From the NCBI GenBank assembly GCA_003248965.1, contig QFQU01000007.1, positions 1-64,000 of the forward strand: a stretch of 64,000 nucleotides of DNA, given 5' to 3'. The notes under the pieces are model-generated. The model was given only the letters and a program-made list of their open reading frames with translations, had not been told where the DNA came from and did not search any database. The position numbers and the translations under genes are program-made. Origin of the DNA: Brevundimonas sp. GTDB lineage: Bacteria > Pseudomonadota > Alphaproteobacteria > Caulobacterales > Caulobacteraceae. How positions within the stretch are numbered: the first letter of the stretch is position 1; each line of letters starts with the position of its first letter. Below are positions 25,494 to 34,171 of the stretch, piece by piece.

Positions 25494-26900
25494 ATGCGAC
25501 CCACCGGTTCCGACATTCTGGTCGTCGACGACGAAGCCGACATTCGCGACCTGGTTTCCGGCCTCCTGGAGGATGAAGGTCACGCCGTGCGCGTGGCCGC
25601 AAACTCCGACGAGGCCTTGGCGGCGATCCGGGCGCGCAAGCCCAGCCTGGCCATTCTGGACATCTGGATGCAGGGCGGCGGTCTGGATGGGCTGGAGCTG
25701 TTGGAAGTGGTCAAGGAGATCGACCCCGACCTGCCGGTGGTGATGATCTCCGGTCACGGGAATATCGAGACGGCGGTGACGGCGCTGAAACGCGGCGCCT
25801 ATGACTTCATCGAAAAGCCGTTCAAGTCGGACCGGCTGGTGGTGGTGGTGGAGCGCGCCATCGAGGCGGCGACCCTGAGGCGCGAGAACCGGCGTCTGCG
25901 GGCGGCGACCATGACACCCTCAGGTCTGATCGGCCGGTCGCAGGCGGCGCAGGCGCTGCGCAGCACCATCGCCAAGGTGGCCCAGGCCAACAGCCGGGTG
26001 TTGATTTCGGGTCCGGCCGGATCCGGCAAGGAGCTGGTGGCGCGTCAGATTCACGATGGCAGCCCTCGCGCGCGGGCCGAGTTCGTCGCCATCTCGGCCG
26101 CCGGCATGACGCCCGAGCGTCTGGATCTGGAACTGTTCGGCGAGGAGGGGCAGGACGGCCGGCCCAGCAAGATCGGCGTGTTCGAACGCGCCCATAACGG
26201 CACCCTGTATCTGGACGAGATCAGCGACATGCCGCGCGAGAGCCAGAGCCGCATCCTGCGGGTTCTGGTCGATCAGCGGTTCCGCCGCGTCGCGGGCGAA
26301 CAGGACGTGCAGGTGGATGTTCGCGTCGTGACCTCGACGTCCCGCGACCTGAAGACGGAGATCGCCGAGGGACGGTTCCGCGAGGACCTGTTCCACCGCC
26401 TGAACGTCGTGCCGATCCGGGTGCCGGCCCTGTCGGAACGCCGCGAGGACATCGCCGAACTGGTCGAGTATTTCGTGGAGACCATCAGCGCCGCCCAGGG
26501 CCTGCCGCGACGCGCGATCGGCGAGGACGCCGTGGCCGTGCTGCAGGTTCACCCCTGGCCGGGCAACATCCGTCAATTGCGCAACAATATCGAGCGGCTG
26601 CTGATCCTGGCGACGGGTGATCCGAACGAGCCGATCACCGCGGACATGCTGCCCCAGGAGGTGGCGACGTCCAACGGGGCGACGCCGTCGCTGGGCGCCG
26701 AGCGCACGATCGCCCTGCCGCTGCGCGAAGCGCGCGAGGTGTTCGAGCGGGAGTATCTGGCCGCCCAGATCATGCGCTTCGGCGGCAATATCTCGCGCAC
26801 CGCCGCCTTCATCGGCATGGAACGGTCGGCCCTGCACCGGAAGCTGAAGTCGCTGGGCGTGTCGCCCGCGCGCGGCGGCGATGACGAAGAGTCGGCCTGA
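25494..26900 (+). CDS. ntrX: NtrC-family response regulator NtrX
   Basis: A 468-residue regulator with an N-terminal receiver (VVDDEADIRD, phospho-Asp in LAILDIWMQ, Lys in FIEKPF), an AAA+ domain with Walker A GPAGSGKE and Walker B TLYLDEISDMP, and a C-terminal Fis-type helix-turn-helix (GNISRTAAFIGMERSALHRK). The stretch between ELFGEEGQ and KIGVFERAHNG lacks the GAFTGA loop needed to engage sigma-54, so it probably works without sigma-54, as reported for several alphaproteobacterial NtrX proteins. It overlaps the next gene, dat, by one base. Confidence 0.94.
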   Translation: MRPTGSDILVVDDEADIRDLVSGLLEDEGHAVRVAANSDEALAAIRARKPSLAILDIWMQGGGLDGLELLEVVKEIDPDLPVVMISGHGNIETAVTALKRGAYDFIEKPFKSDRLVVVVERAIEAATLRRENRRLRAATMTPSGLIGRSQAAQALRSTIAKVAQANSRVLISGPAGSGKELVARQIHDGSPRARAEFVAISAAGMTPERLDLELFGEEGQDGRPSKIGVFERAHNGTLYLDEISDMPRESQSRILRVLVDQRFRRVAGEQDVQVDVRVVTSTSRDLKTEIAEGRFREDLFHRLNVVPIRVPALSERREDIAELVEYFVETISAAQGLPRRAIGEDAVAVLQVHPWPGNIRQLRNNIERLLILATGDPNEPITADMLPQEVATSNGATPSLGAERTIALPLREAREVFEREYLAAQIMRFGGNISRTAAFIGMERSALHRKLKSLGVSPARGGDDEESA

Positions 26901-27760
26901 TGTCCCGCGTCGGCTATGTGAACGGCGTCTATCGTCCGCACGGCGAGGCCGTGGTCCATATCGAGGATCGCGGCTTCCAGTTCGCCGACGGGGTCTATGA
27001 GGTCTGGTCCGTCATGGACGGCCGCCTGGCAGACTTCGACGGCCATATGGCGCGCCTGCACCGCTGCCTTACCGAACTGGGCATCGAGATTCCGATGAGC
27101 GCCGCCGCCCTGGGCGTGGTGTTGAAGGAGACGGTGCGGCGCAACCGCGTCCGCGACGGCTTGGTCTATCTGCAGGTCACACGCGGGACGGCGTCACGCG
27201 ATCACGCCTTTCCGGTCGATGTGGCGCCCACCGTGGTGGTCACGGCCAAACGGCTGGACCCGGCAAAGGGACGTCGAGCGGCGGGGAATGGCGTGGCGGC
27301 CATAACCCGGCCCGACATCCGCTGGGGGCGCTGCGACATCAAGACGGTCGGCCTGCTGCCCAATGTCCTGGCCAAACAGGCGGCGCGCGAGAGCGGGGCC
27401 TATGAGTGCCTGCTGGTCGACGAGTTGGGCCTGATCACCGAAGGATCGTCGACCAACGCCTGGATCGTGGACGAGCATGGCAAGCTCCGGACCCGCGACA
27501 CCCAGGCCAACATCCTGCGCGGCGTCACCCGCGCCGCCGTGCTGAAACTGATCGAGGCGGAAGGGCTGGAACTGGAGGAGCGCGCCTTCTCCGTCGAAGA
27601 GGCCAAACGGGCGCGAGAGCTGTTCGTCACGGCCGCCAGCGCCTTCGTCATGCCGCTGATTTCGCTGGATGGCGCGCGGATCGGCGATGGAACGCCAGGC
27701 CCCGTCGCCACGCGTTTGCGCGAAGTCTATCTTGAACAGGCGCGTCGAGAGGCCATTTAG
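26900..27760 (+). CDS. dat: D-amino-acid transaminase (fold-type IV)
   Basis: A 286-residue PLP aminotransferase of fold type IV, as in D-alanine transaminase. It has FQFADGVYEVWSVMDG near the N-terminus, the PLP-lysine region RCDIKTVGLLPNVLAKQAA and TEGSSTNAWIV. D-amino-acid aminotransferases interconvert D-alanine and D-glutamate with 2-oxo acids, serving peptidoglycan precursors; branched-chain or aminodeoxychorismate-lyase activity cannot be excluded from sequence alone. It sits between ntrX and hfq, an order seen in other alphaproteobacteria. Confidence 0.85.
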   Translation: MSRVGYVNGVYRPHGEAVVHIEDRGFQFADGVYEVWSVMDGRLADFDGHMARLHRCLTELGIEIPMSAAALGVVLKETVRRNRVRDGLVYLQVTRGTASRDHAFPVDVAPTVVVTAKRLDPAKGRRAAGNGVAAITRPDIRWGRCDIKTVGLLPNVLAKQAARESGAYECLLVDELGLITEGSSTNAWIVDEHGKLRTRDTQANILRGVTRAAVLKLIEAEGLELEERAFSVEEAKRARELFVTAASAFVMPLISLDGARIGDGTPGPVATRLREVYLEQARREAI

Positions 27761-27863
27761 GGCGTTGCCCCGGCAGGGAGGCCGCGTTTAAGGTCGTTCC
27801 CGGCCGTATCGGCCCCGCGCCGATCACCCGGCGACGAACAACCAAGAACAGGAAAAACCTGCC

Positions 27864-28109
27864 ATGTCGCAAGACAAACGTCAGAACCTTCAGGACACCT
27901 TCCTCAACTCGGTCCGCAAGACCAAGACCCCGCTGACCATCTTCCTGGTCAATGGGGTCAAGTTGCAGGGCATCGTGACCTGGTTCGACAACTTCTGTGT
28001 GCTGCTGCGCCGCGATGGCCAGTCCCAGCTGGTGTACAAGCACGCCATCTCCACCATCATGCCGTCCGCGCCCGTGCAACTGTACGAGCCCGACGCCGAA
28101 GAAGATTGA
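27864..28109 (+). CDS. hfq: RNA-binding protein Hfq
   Basis: An 81-residue Sm-like RNA chaperone that forms hexamers and pairs small RNAs with mRNAs. The Sm1 motif ([20 protein letters not shown], then [16 protein letters not shown]) and the Sm2 motif YKHAISTI are present. The C-terminal tail is short and acidic (YEPDAEED), typical of alphaproteobacterial Hfq. AGGAAAAA just before the ATG serves as ribosome-binding site. hflX follows after a REPIN-like element of about 130 bases. Confidence 0.97.
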   Translation: MSQDKRQNLQDTFLNSVRKTKTPLTIFLVNGVKLQGIVTWFDNFCVLLRRDGQSQLVYKHAISTIMPSAPVQLYEPDAEED

Positions 28110-28117
28110 CGCATCGC

Positions 28118-28250
28118 GTCAACCCTCGGGCTTGACCCGAGGGCCGGGTGTGGTTCGGAAAGACTGTCGAGCGCCTATATAAGGCGTGGAAACAACGATC
28201 GCCGCACCGACGACGGAATCTCCGACCCTCGGGTCAAGCCCGAGGGTGAC
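28118..28250. repeat. Second REPIN-like element between hfq and hflX
   Basis: About 133 bases with the same outer palindromes as at 15368-15472. The left hairpin is CCCTCGGGCTTGACCCGAGGG at 28123-28143 without its last base; the right, opposite hairpin is at 28226-28246 with loop TCAAG, ending GTGAC. The internal GGGTGTGGTTCGG also matches the first copy (GGGCGTGGTTCGG), so the two are copies of one element. It splits the hfq-hflX transcription unit and could form a large RNA stem-loop between the two messages. Confidence 0.8.
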
Positions 28251-28280
28251 GGCAGTGGTGATCCCAAAAGTAGAGACCAT

Positions 28281-29591
28281 TTGAGCAAACTGATCGACCA
28301 CGCCGTCCCTCTGATCCGGGCGGTCGTCATCCATCCCGACCGGCGCTCCGACAGTCCTCGGCTGGCGAGCGAACGGCTTGAGGAGGCCGTGGGTCTTGCC
28401 CGCGCGCTGGACCTCGACGTGCGCGCCGAAGAGATCGTGCGGCTGCGTGGGACCACCCCCGCCACCCTGTTCGGAAGCGGCAAGGTCGAGGAACTGGCCG
28501 CCCTGGTCCGCGCGGCGGATGCGGAGGCGGTCATCATCGACGACGCCCTGACCCCTGTGCAGCAGCGCAATCTGGAAAAGGCGTGGGAGGTGAAAGTCAT
28601 CGACCGCACCGGCCTGATCCTGGAGATCTTCGGCCGTCGGGCGCGAACCAAGGAAGGCCGGCTTCAGGTCGAGCTGGCCCGGCTGGACTATGAGCGGTCC
28701 CGTCTGGTGCGGACCTGGACCCACCTTGAGCGGCAACGCGGCGGCACCGGCTCGACCGGTGGGCCGGGCGAAACCCAGATCGAGCTGGACCGGCGTTTGA
28801 TCGCCGACAGGATCGTCAAGCTGAAGGCCGAGCTGGAAGAGGTGCGCCGCACGCGTGGCCTGCATCGCAAGCAGCGTCAGAAGGTGCCGTTCCCCACCAT
28901 CGCCCTGGTCGGATACACCAATGCGGGCAAGTCGACGCTGTTCAACCGGCTGACGGGGTCGGAGGTCTTCGCCAAGGACCTGCTGTTCGCGACGCTGGAC
29001 ACGACCCAGCGCACCATCCGCCTGCCGCAGGGCCGCCCGGCCATTGTGGCGGACACAGTCGGCTTCATCTCAGACCTGCCGCACGAACTGGTCGAAAGCT
29101 TCCGGGCGACGCTGGAGGAGGTCGGAGAGGCCGATCTGATCCTGCACGTTCGCGATATCGCCTCGCCCGACAGCGACGCGCAGGCCAAGGACGTGGAGGC
29201 TGTGCTGAAGCAGATCGAGACGCCCGAGGGCAAGACGCGCCGGGTGCTGGAGGTCTGGAACAAGATCGACCTGCTGCAGGACGAGACCCGCGAGGCGGTG
29301 CTGGGTCAGGCTGAGCGTCTGGCCAAGGCCGGAGAGGCGGTGGCGGTGTCGGCCTGGACGGGCGAGGGGATCGAGCCCCTGCGCCAAACCATCGCCGACC
29401 TCATCGACGACGACCCGGAGAGCCGTCTGGTGCTGTCGCCTGATCAGGGCGAGGCTCTGGCCTGGCTTTATGAACACGGGCGGGTCACATCGCGTGAAAC
29501 GGACGAGCTTGGCCGTACTGAGGTCACGGTGCGGCTGCATCCTGCGGCTCTTGGGCGATTCGAGCGCCTTTACCCCCACCTCGCCGGCTGA
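28281..29591 (+). CDS. hflX: Ribosome-associated GTPase HflX
   Basis: A 436-residue GTPase that binds the 50S subunit and splits stalled ribosomes. The N-terminal glycine-rich HflX domain has RGTTPATLFGSGKVEEL and GGTGSTGGPGETQIELDRR. The G domain has P-loop GYTNAGKSTLFNRL, DTVGFISDLPHELVESF and NKIDLL. The TTG at 28281 directly after the repeat element is the start that gives a normal N-terminus. A short acidic C-terminal region follows the G domain. The next gene starts four bases downstream. Confidence 0.95.
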   Translation: MSKLIDHAVPLIRAVVIHPDRRSDSPRLASERLEEAVGLARALDLDVRAEEIVRLRGTTPATLFGSGKVEELAALVRAADAEAVIIDDALTPVQQRNLEKAWEVKVIDRTGLILEIFGRRARTKEGRLQVELARLDYERSRLVRTWTHLERQRGGTGSTGGPGETQIELDRRLIADRIVKLKAELEEVRRTRGLHRKQRQKVPFPTIALVGYTNAGKSTLFNRLTGSEVFAKDLLFATLDTTQRTIRLPQGRPAIVADTVGFISDLPHELVESFRATLEEVGEADLILHVRDIASPDSDAQAKDVEAVLKQIETPEGKTRRVLEVWNKIDLLQDETREAVLGQAERLAKAGEAVAVSAWTGEGIEPLRQTIADLIDDDPESRLVLSPDQGEALAWLYEHGRVTSRETDELGRTEVTVRLHPAALGRFERLYPHLAG

Positions 29592-29594
29592 TTC

Positions 29595-31235
29595 ATGCAT
29601 CTGATCGAAACCGTCCTGCTTCTGCTTCTGGCCGTCGTGGTGTCGGGTTCGATCGCGCGGATCACGCGGATCGCCCTGCCTCTGGTGCAGATTGCGCTGG
29701 GGGCCGCCATCGTCATGGTGACGGGCACGACTGTGGACCTGAAGCCGGACATCTTCTTTCTGCTATTCCTGCCGCCGCTGTTGTTTCTGGACGGCTGGCG
29801 GATCCCCAAGGAAGACCTGTTTCGCGACAGGGCGGTGATCTTGGAACTGGCGCTGGGCCTGGTGCTGTTCACCGTGGTCGGCCTGGGCTTCATGATCTGG
29901 TGGATGATCCCGGAGATGCCGCTGGCGGTCGCCTTCGCCCTGGCCGCCATCCTGTCGCCGACCGATCCCATCGCGGTTCAGGCCATCGCCGCCCGGGCGC
30001 CGATCCCCAAGCGGCTGATGCATATTCTGGAAGGCGAGTCGTTGCTGAACGATGCGACGGGCCTGACCTGCATGCGGATCGCCGTGATCGCGGCCACGAC
30101 GGGCGCCTTCTCCATCGGTCATGCCGTTGGGACCTTCGCTTGGCTGGCGCTGGCGGGCGTGGCGGTCGGCGTCGCCGTGACCCTGGCCATCAGCTACGCC
30201 AAGGGGTTCGTCAGCCGCCGCTGGGGCGAGGACGTCGGCGCTCAAATTCTGGTCAGCCTGCTGATTCCTTTCGCAGCCTATCTGGTGGCCGAAGAACTTC
30301 ACGCCTCGGGCATCTTGGCGGCGGTGGCCGCCGGCGTGACCATGAGTTTCACCGAGCGCGGCGGCGGTTCGAAAGGTCAGTCGCTGGCCATGACGCGTAT
30401 CCGTCGCGCGGTCGTCTGGGACACGGTGCAGTTCGTCGCCAACGGCTTCATCTTCGTGATCCTGGGCGAACAGATGCCCTCTATCATGGCGCGGGCGGCC
30501 GAGGTCGTGTCGGGCACCAGCCGGCCCGAGGTCTGGTGGCTGGCGGTCTATGTTCTGGCCATCGTCGCGGCCCTGGCGGCGCTGCGGTTCGTCTGGGTGT
30601 GGACCTCGCTGAAGCTGACCCTGTTCCGCCGCCGTCATCGCGGACCGCCGCCCAAGGTGGGGCTGCGCCTGACAATGGTGATGTCTCTGGCCGGGGTTCG
30701 TGGGGCCATCACCCTGGCGGGTATTCTGACGCTGCCGTTCGTGCTGGGCGACGGATCGCCGATGCCGTCACGCAATCTGGCGATCTTCCTGGCGGCAGGG
30801 GTGATCATCGTCTCGCTGGTGCTGGCGACCTTCGCCCTGCCACGCCTGATGAAGCACATCGAACTGCCGCCCGAGCCCTCGCATCAGCAGGAAGAGGACC
30901 GCAGCCGGATCGCCGCAGCAAGCGCCGCCCTGCGCGCCATCGAGGACGTTTCCCACGCCATGGCCGAGGGCAAGCCGAACCCTGACCTCTATTCCGAGAT
31001 CGCCACGCGGTTGATGGAGGTCTATCGCCGCCGCATCGAGAGTCGGACGCGGCACAACGAAGACGACCTGGAGACGGCGCGTCAGATGGATCAGATCGAG
31101 CGGCACCTGCGCCTGGCGGGTCTGTCGGCGGAACGGGCGGAGTTCACCCGCCTGGGGCGGGCGCGTCTGCTGGACGAGGAGACGGCGAAACGGCTGATCC
31201 GCGAGGTCGACCTGCAGGAACTGCGCTACCTCTGA
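29595..31235 (+). CDS. CPA1-family Na+/H+ antiporter
   Basis: A 546-residue membrane protein with about 12 hydrophobic helices up to residue 420, exchanging sodium (or potassium) for protons. CPA1 marks are LFLPPLLFLDGW, AILSPTDPIAVQAIA with the ion-binding Asp and GESLLNDATGL. VMSLAGVRGAITLAGILTLP occurs late in the membrane domain. The C-terminal 120 residues are a cytoplasmic, charged helical domain. It starts four bases after hflX, suggesting co-transcription. Ion specificity cannot be told. Confidence 0.9.
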   Translation: MHLIETVLLLLLAVVVSGSIARITRIALPLVQIALGAAIVMVTGTTVDLKPDIFFLLFLPPLLFLDGWRIPKEDLFRDRAVILELALGLVLFTVVGLGFMIWWMIPEMPLAVAFALAAILSPTDPIAVQAIAARAPIPKRLMHILEGESLLNDATGLTCMRIAVIAATTGAFSIGHAVGTFAWLALAGVAVGVAVTLAISYAKGFVSRRWGEDVGAQILVSLLIPFAAYLVAEELHASGILAAVAAGVTMSFTERGGGSKGQSLAMTRIRRAVVWDTVQFVANGFIFVILGEQMPSIMARAAEVVSGTSRPEVWWLAVYVLAIVAALAALRFVWVWTSLKLTLFRRRHRGPPPKVGLRLTMVMSLAGVRGAITLAGILTLPFVLGDGSPMPSRNLAIFLAAGVIIVSLVLATFALPRLMKHIELPPEPSHQQEEDRSRIAAASAALRAIEDVSHAMAEGKPNPDLYSEIATRLMEVYRRRIESRTRHNEDDLETARQMDQIERHLRLAGLSAERAEFTRLGRARLLDEETAKRLIREVDLQELRYL

Positions 31236-31239
31236 GGGA

Positions 31240-31896
31240 TCAGCGCGCCATGAAGGCGCCGACGGCGGCGTAGCTGTCGGCGATGTGATGGGCGCCGCGC
31301 GCGACAAGACGTTCGGCATGTCCGTCGCGAATGTGTCCGCCGGCGGTCAGGCCGACTACCGTCATGCCTGCCGCCACGCCGGCGGTCACGCCGGCCTCGC
31401 TGTCCTCGATCACCAGGGTCCGAGCCGGATCGGCCTCCAGGCTGTGGGCGGCATGCAGGAACAGGTCGGGGTAGGGTTTGCCGCGTTCGACCGCCAGGCC
31501 GGTGAAGACCGAGCCGTCGAAATGGTCGGTCAGGCCGAACAGGTCCAGGCCGATGCCGATCCAGTCGGGGCCGCTGGATGAGGCGATGCAACGCCGCTCG
31601 CTACGGGTGTTCAGGAAGCTCAAGACACCTGGCACGGGTTTCAATTGATGAGGGGCGCGGGCGCGGCAGGTGGCGAACCAGTTGGTATGGAAGTCGTCGG
31701 GGCAGGGACCGCCCAGCGCCGCCTCGACTACAGGCCGGTTGTCGCGCCAGCGCTTGCCCGTATAGGCGGCCAGCACATCGTCCAGCCTCGTCGGCAGGCC
31801 GATGGCGGTCAACTGTTCGGCCATGACGGTGCTGTTCAGCACCTCGCTGTCGGCGACGACGCCGTCATAGTCGAAGATGATCAGATCGTAGGTCAC
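31240..31896 (-). CDS. HAD-superfamily phosphatase
   Basis: A 218-residue HAD hydrolase of the beta-phosphoglucomutase/phosphoglycolate-phosphatase type. Motif I is FDYDGVVADSE with nucleophile Asp and acid/base Asp two residues on. The cap is helical, motif II is near SSSGPD and motif IV is VIEDSEAGVTAG. The substrate is unknown, though sugar phosphates are usual. It follows mazG on the minus strand with a four-base overlap, and converges on the CPA1 antiporter gene with four bases between stops. Confidence 0.88.
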   Translation of the reverse strand: MTYDLIIFDYDGVVADSEVLNSTVMAEQLTAIGLPTRLDDVLAAYTGKRWRDNRPVVEAALGGPCPDDFHTNWFATCRARAPHQLKPVPGVLSFLNTRSERRCIASSSGPDWIGIGLDLFGLTDHFDGSVFTGLAVERGKPYPDLFLHAAHSLEADPARTLVIEDSEAGVTAGVAAGMTVVGLTAGGHIRDGHAERLVARGAHHIADSYAAVGAFMAR

Positions 31897-32681
31897 GAAG
31901 CGCGCTTTTCGGCGGCCTTTGCGGCGTCCCAGAGGCGGTCCATCTCCTCCAGCGTCGATTGATCGGGGGTGCGTCCGTCCCTGGCCAGTTCGGCCTCGAT
32001 GAAGCCGAAGCGGCGCACGAACTTGGCGTTGGCGGCGCGGAGCGCATCCTCGGGCTCGACGTCCAGTTTGCGCGCCAGATTGGCGACGACGAACAGCAGG
32101 TCGCCCAGTTCCTCGCGCGCCTTGGCCTGATCACCGGCGGCGATCTCGACGCGCAGTTCCTCGACCTCCTCGGCCAGCTTGTCGAACACCTCGTCGGTCG
32201 AGGGCCAGTCGAAGCCGACGCGGCCGGCGCGTTTGGTCAGTTTGGCGGCGCGGGTCAGGGCGGGCAGGCCCACCGGCACGTCGTCCAGAACGCCGGGCTT
32301 TTTGCGGTCCTTGCGTTCGGCGGCCTTGATGACCTCCCAGGCGACGGTCTGTTCCTTCGACGACCGCTGGGCTTCGTCGCCGAAGACGTGGGGGTGGCGG
32401 CGTTCCAGCTTGTCGGCGATGGCCGTGACGACATCGTCGAAGGCGAACAGCCTCTGTTCCTCGGCCATGCGCGCGTGGAAGACGACCTGGAACAAGAGGT
32501 CGCCCAGTTCGCCCTTCAGTTCGATCAGGTCGTTGCGCTCGATGGCGTCGGCGACCTCGTAGGCTTCTTCGATGGTATAGGGGGCGATGGTGGCGAAGGT
32601 CTGTTCCACGTCCCAGGGGCAGCCGCCATCGGGGTCGCGCAGTCGCTCCATGATGGCAAGCAGGCGGTCGATGGGTCTCAT
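31893..32681 (-). CDS. mazG: Nucleoside triphosphate pyrophosphohydrolase
   Basis: A 262-residue MazG, hydrolysing non-canonical and excess NTPs to NMP and pyrophosphate. It has two MazG domains. The first has GGCPWDVEQTF, IEEAYEVADAI and ELGDLLFQVVFHA with the acidic metal motif; the second repeats this with EEVEELRVEIA and EELGDLLFVVANLARKL. Length and layout match the E. coli type. It is coupled by overlaps to the downstream HAD gene and to the upstream transporter gene, whose stop overlaps its start by four bases. Confidence 0.95.
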   Translation of the reverse strand: MRPIDRLLAIMERLRDPDGGCPWDVEQTFATIAPYTIEEAYEVADAIERNDLIELKGELGDLLFQVVFHARMAEEQRLFAFDDVVTAIADKLERRHPHVFGDEAQRSSKEQTVAWEVIKAAERKDRKKPGVLDDVPVGLPALTRAAKLTKRAGRVGFDWPSTDEVFDKLAEEVEELRVEIAAGDQAKAREELGDLLFVVANLARKLDVEPEDALRAANAKFVRRFGFIEAELARDGRTPDQSTLEEMDRLWDAAKAAEKRAS

Positions 32682-34045
32682 GCACGAACCTCGGCGTCAC
32701 GCTGGTCCAGGGCTTTGCGGATGGCGTCGTGGCGCTCGGCGGTCAGTGGATAGTTCTTCAGGGTCACGGCGGCCAAGGCCAGCAGAACGCCCGGCACGGC
32801 GATGAACAGGACCTGCAGGGTGATCAGGGCCGTCTCACTGTTGCCCGTCGCGCCCGGAACGGCGCGAAAGCCCACCCATTGCAGGATCAGATAGGGGATC
32901 AGGGCGACGACATGGCCGATCTTGGTCGTGGCCGACAGGATCGACAGCATCAGGCCGGTGCGGTCCACGCCGGTCTCGAACCTTTCCTCGTCGCCCGCGT
33001 CGGCCATCATGGCGCGGGTCAGGAACAGGCCGGCGGCGTAGGGCAGGCCGGCGATGAACATGACGACCGCCGTCAGGGCGAAGTTGCCGCCGGGAACCAG
33101 GGTCGCCCCGACATAGAGGACGGCCGAGACGATGCTGGCGACGGCCAGGCCCCTGTCCTTGCCGACCCGTGTGGCGAACCAGGCCCAGAAGGGCGCGCCG
33201 CACAGACCGGCGACGAAATAGACCAGCATGAACAGCCCGGCCTGGGTGTGATCGTAGCCCCGGATCTGGCCGAAGAAGAAAAACAGCAGCGAGCCGGTGA
33301 TGCCCGGCGCCACGCCCAGCAGCAGGTCGGCGATCAGGAGCTTTCGCACCGTTTTCTGACCCAGCAGCGACAGATAGGCCTTCAGGCTGCCGTGCGGCTG
33401 GTCGCCCTTGGTCACGGGTTCGGGCACGGCGACCATGGCCAGGCCGATGGTGACGGGCAGGGCGATCACGATGGCCCAGCCCATGATGCGGACGCCCGCG
33501 GCATAGTCCCCGACGCCGGTCTTCACCACGATGGTCGGCAGCACCAGGATCAGCACCACCCCGATGATGTTGAACACCTGCCACCAGCCATAGACGCGGC
33601 TGCGCTGATCGTATTGCGGCGCCAGCACGGCGGCCCAGCCCAACTGGCCCAGGGTGCCGATGGAGAAGCCCAGGTAGAGGAACAGCAGCCAGCCGAACAG
33701 ATACACGGCCGGGGCGCCAGGCTGGACGACCACGAACATCATGAAGGCCGCCAGCATCAGCATGGGCGTCGACAGGGCCATCCACGGCCGATATCGCCCG
33801 AACCGCGTCTTGGTCCGATCCATGCCCCAGCCGATGAAGGGGTCGAAGACGATGTCGATCAGCCGCACGGCCATGAAGACGGCCGCCACCACTCCCAGTT
33901 CCAGCCCCACGAATGTGGCGTAGAATTCGGGCAGGGTAACGGGCAGGGCGACGCCGAAAGCCGCCAGAGGCAGGCAGGGGCCGGAAAAGGCGGCCAATAC
34001 GGCGTTGGAGCGGCGAGGCGCGGTCGAGGCGGCCACGGTGGACAT
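32678..34045 (-). CDS. GPH-family MFS transporter
   Basis: A 455-residue, roughly 12-helix sugar:cation symporter of the glycoside-pentoside-hexuronide type. It has the family pattern LIDIVFDPFIGWGMDRTKTR and FGRYRPWM after helix 2, and a second half beginning around the QPHGSLKAYLSLL loop. I chose ATG 34045; an open frame runs on to 34777, but that extension lies over a gene on the other strand and is not protein-like. The substrate cannot be told. It is the first gene of a transporter-mazG-HAD unit. Confidence 0.88.
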   Translation of the reverse strand: MSTVAASTAPRRSNAVLAAFSGPCLPLAAFGVALPVTLPEFYATFVGLELGVVAAVFMAVRLIDIVFDPFIGWGMDRTKTRFGRYRPWMALSTPMLMLAAFMMFVVVQPGAPAVYLFGWLLFLYLGFSIGTLGQLGWAAVLAPQYDQRSRVYGWWQVFNIIGVVLILVLPTIVVKTGVGDYAAGVRIMGWAIVIALPVTIGLAMVAVPEPVTKGDQPHGSLKAYLSLLGQKTVRKLLIADLLLGVAPGITGSLLFFFFGQIRGYDHTQAGLFMLVYFVAGLCGAPFWAWFATRVGKDRGLAVASIVSAVLYVGATLVPGGNFALTAVVMFIAGLPYAAGLFLTRAMMADAGDEERFETGVDRTGLMLSILSATTKIGHVVALIPYLILQWVGFRAVPGATGNSETALITLQVLFIAVPGVLLALAAVTLKNYPLTAERHDAIRKALDQRDAEVRA

Positions 34046-34171
34046 CGTTGGTCCTGAGAAGGGCGGCGCGAGTCGGCCGCATGCGCACCATGCCAGCGAT
34101 CGGCCGCGCTTGCACCGCCAAGCCGTCGATTGGCGCTTGTCGGAACCCACCGCTTGGGGCTTGCTGTCTCC

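Noticed and set aside
28119..28865. 248-residue minus-strand frame
   Set aside because: It is antisense to the hflX start and includes the repeat element.
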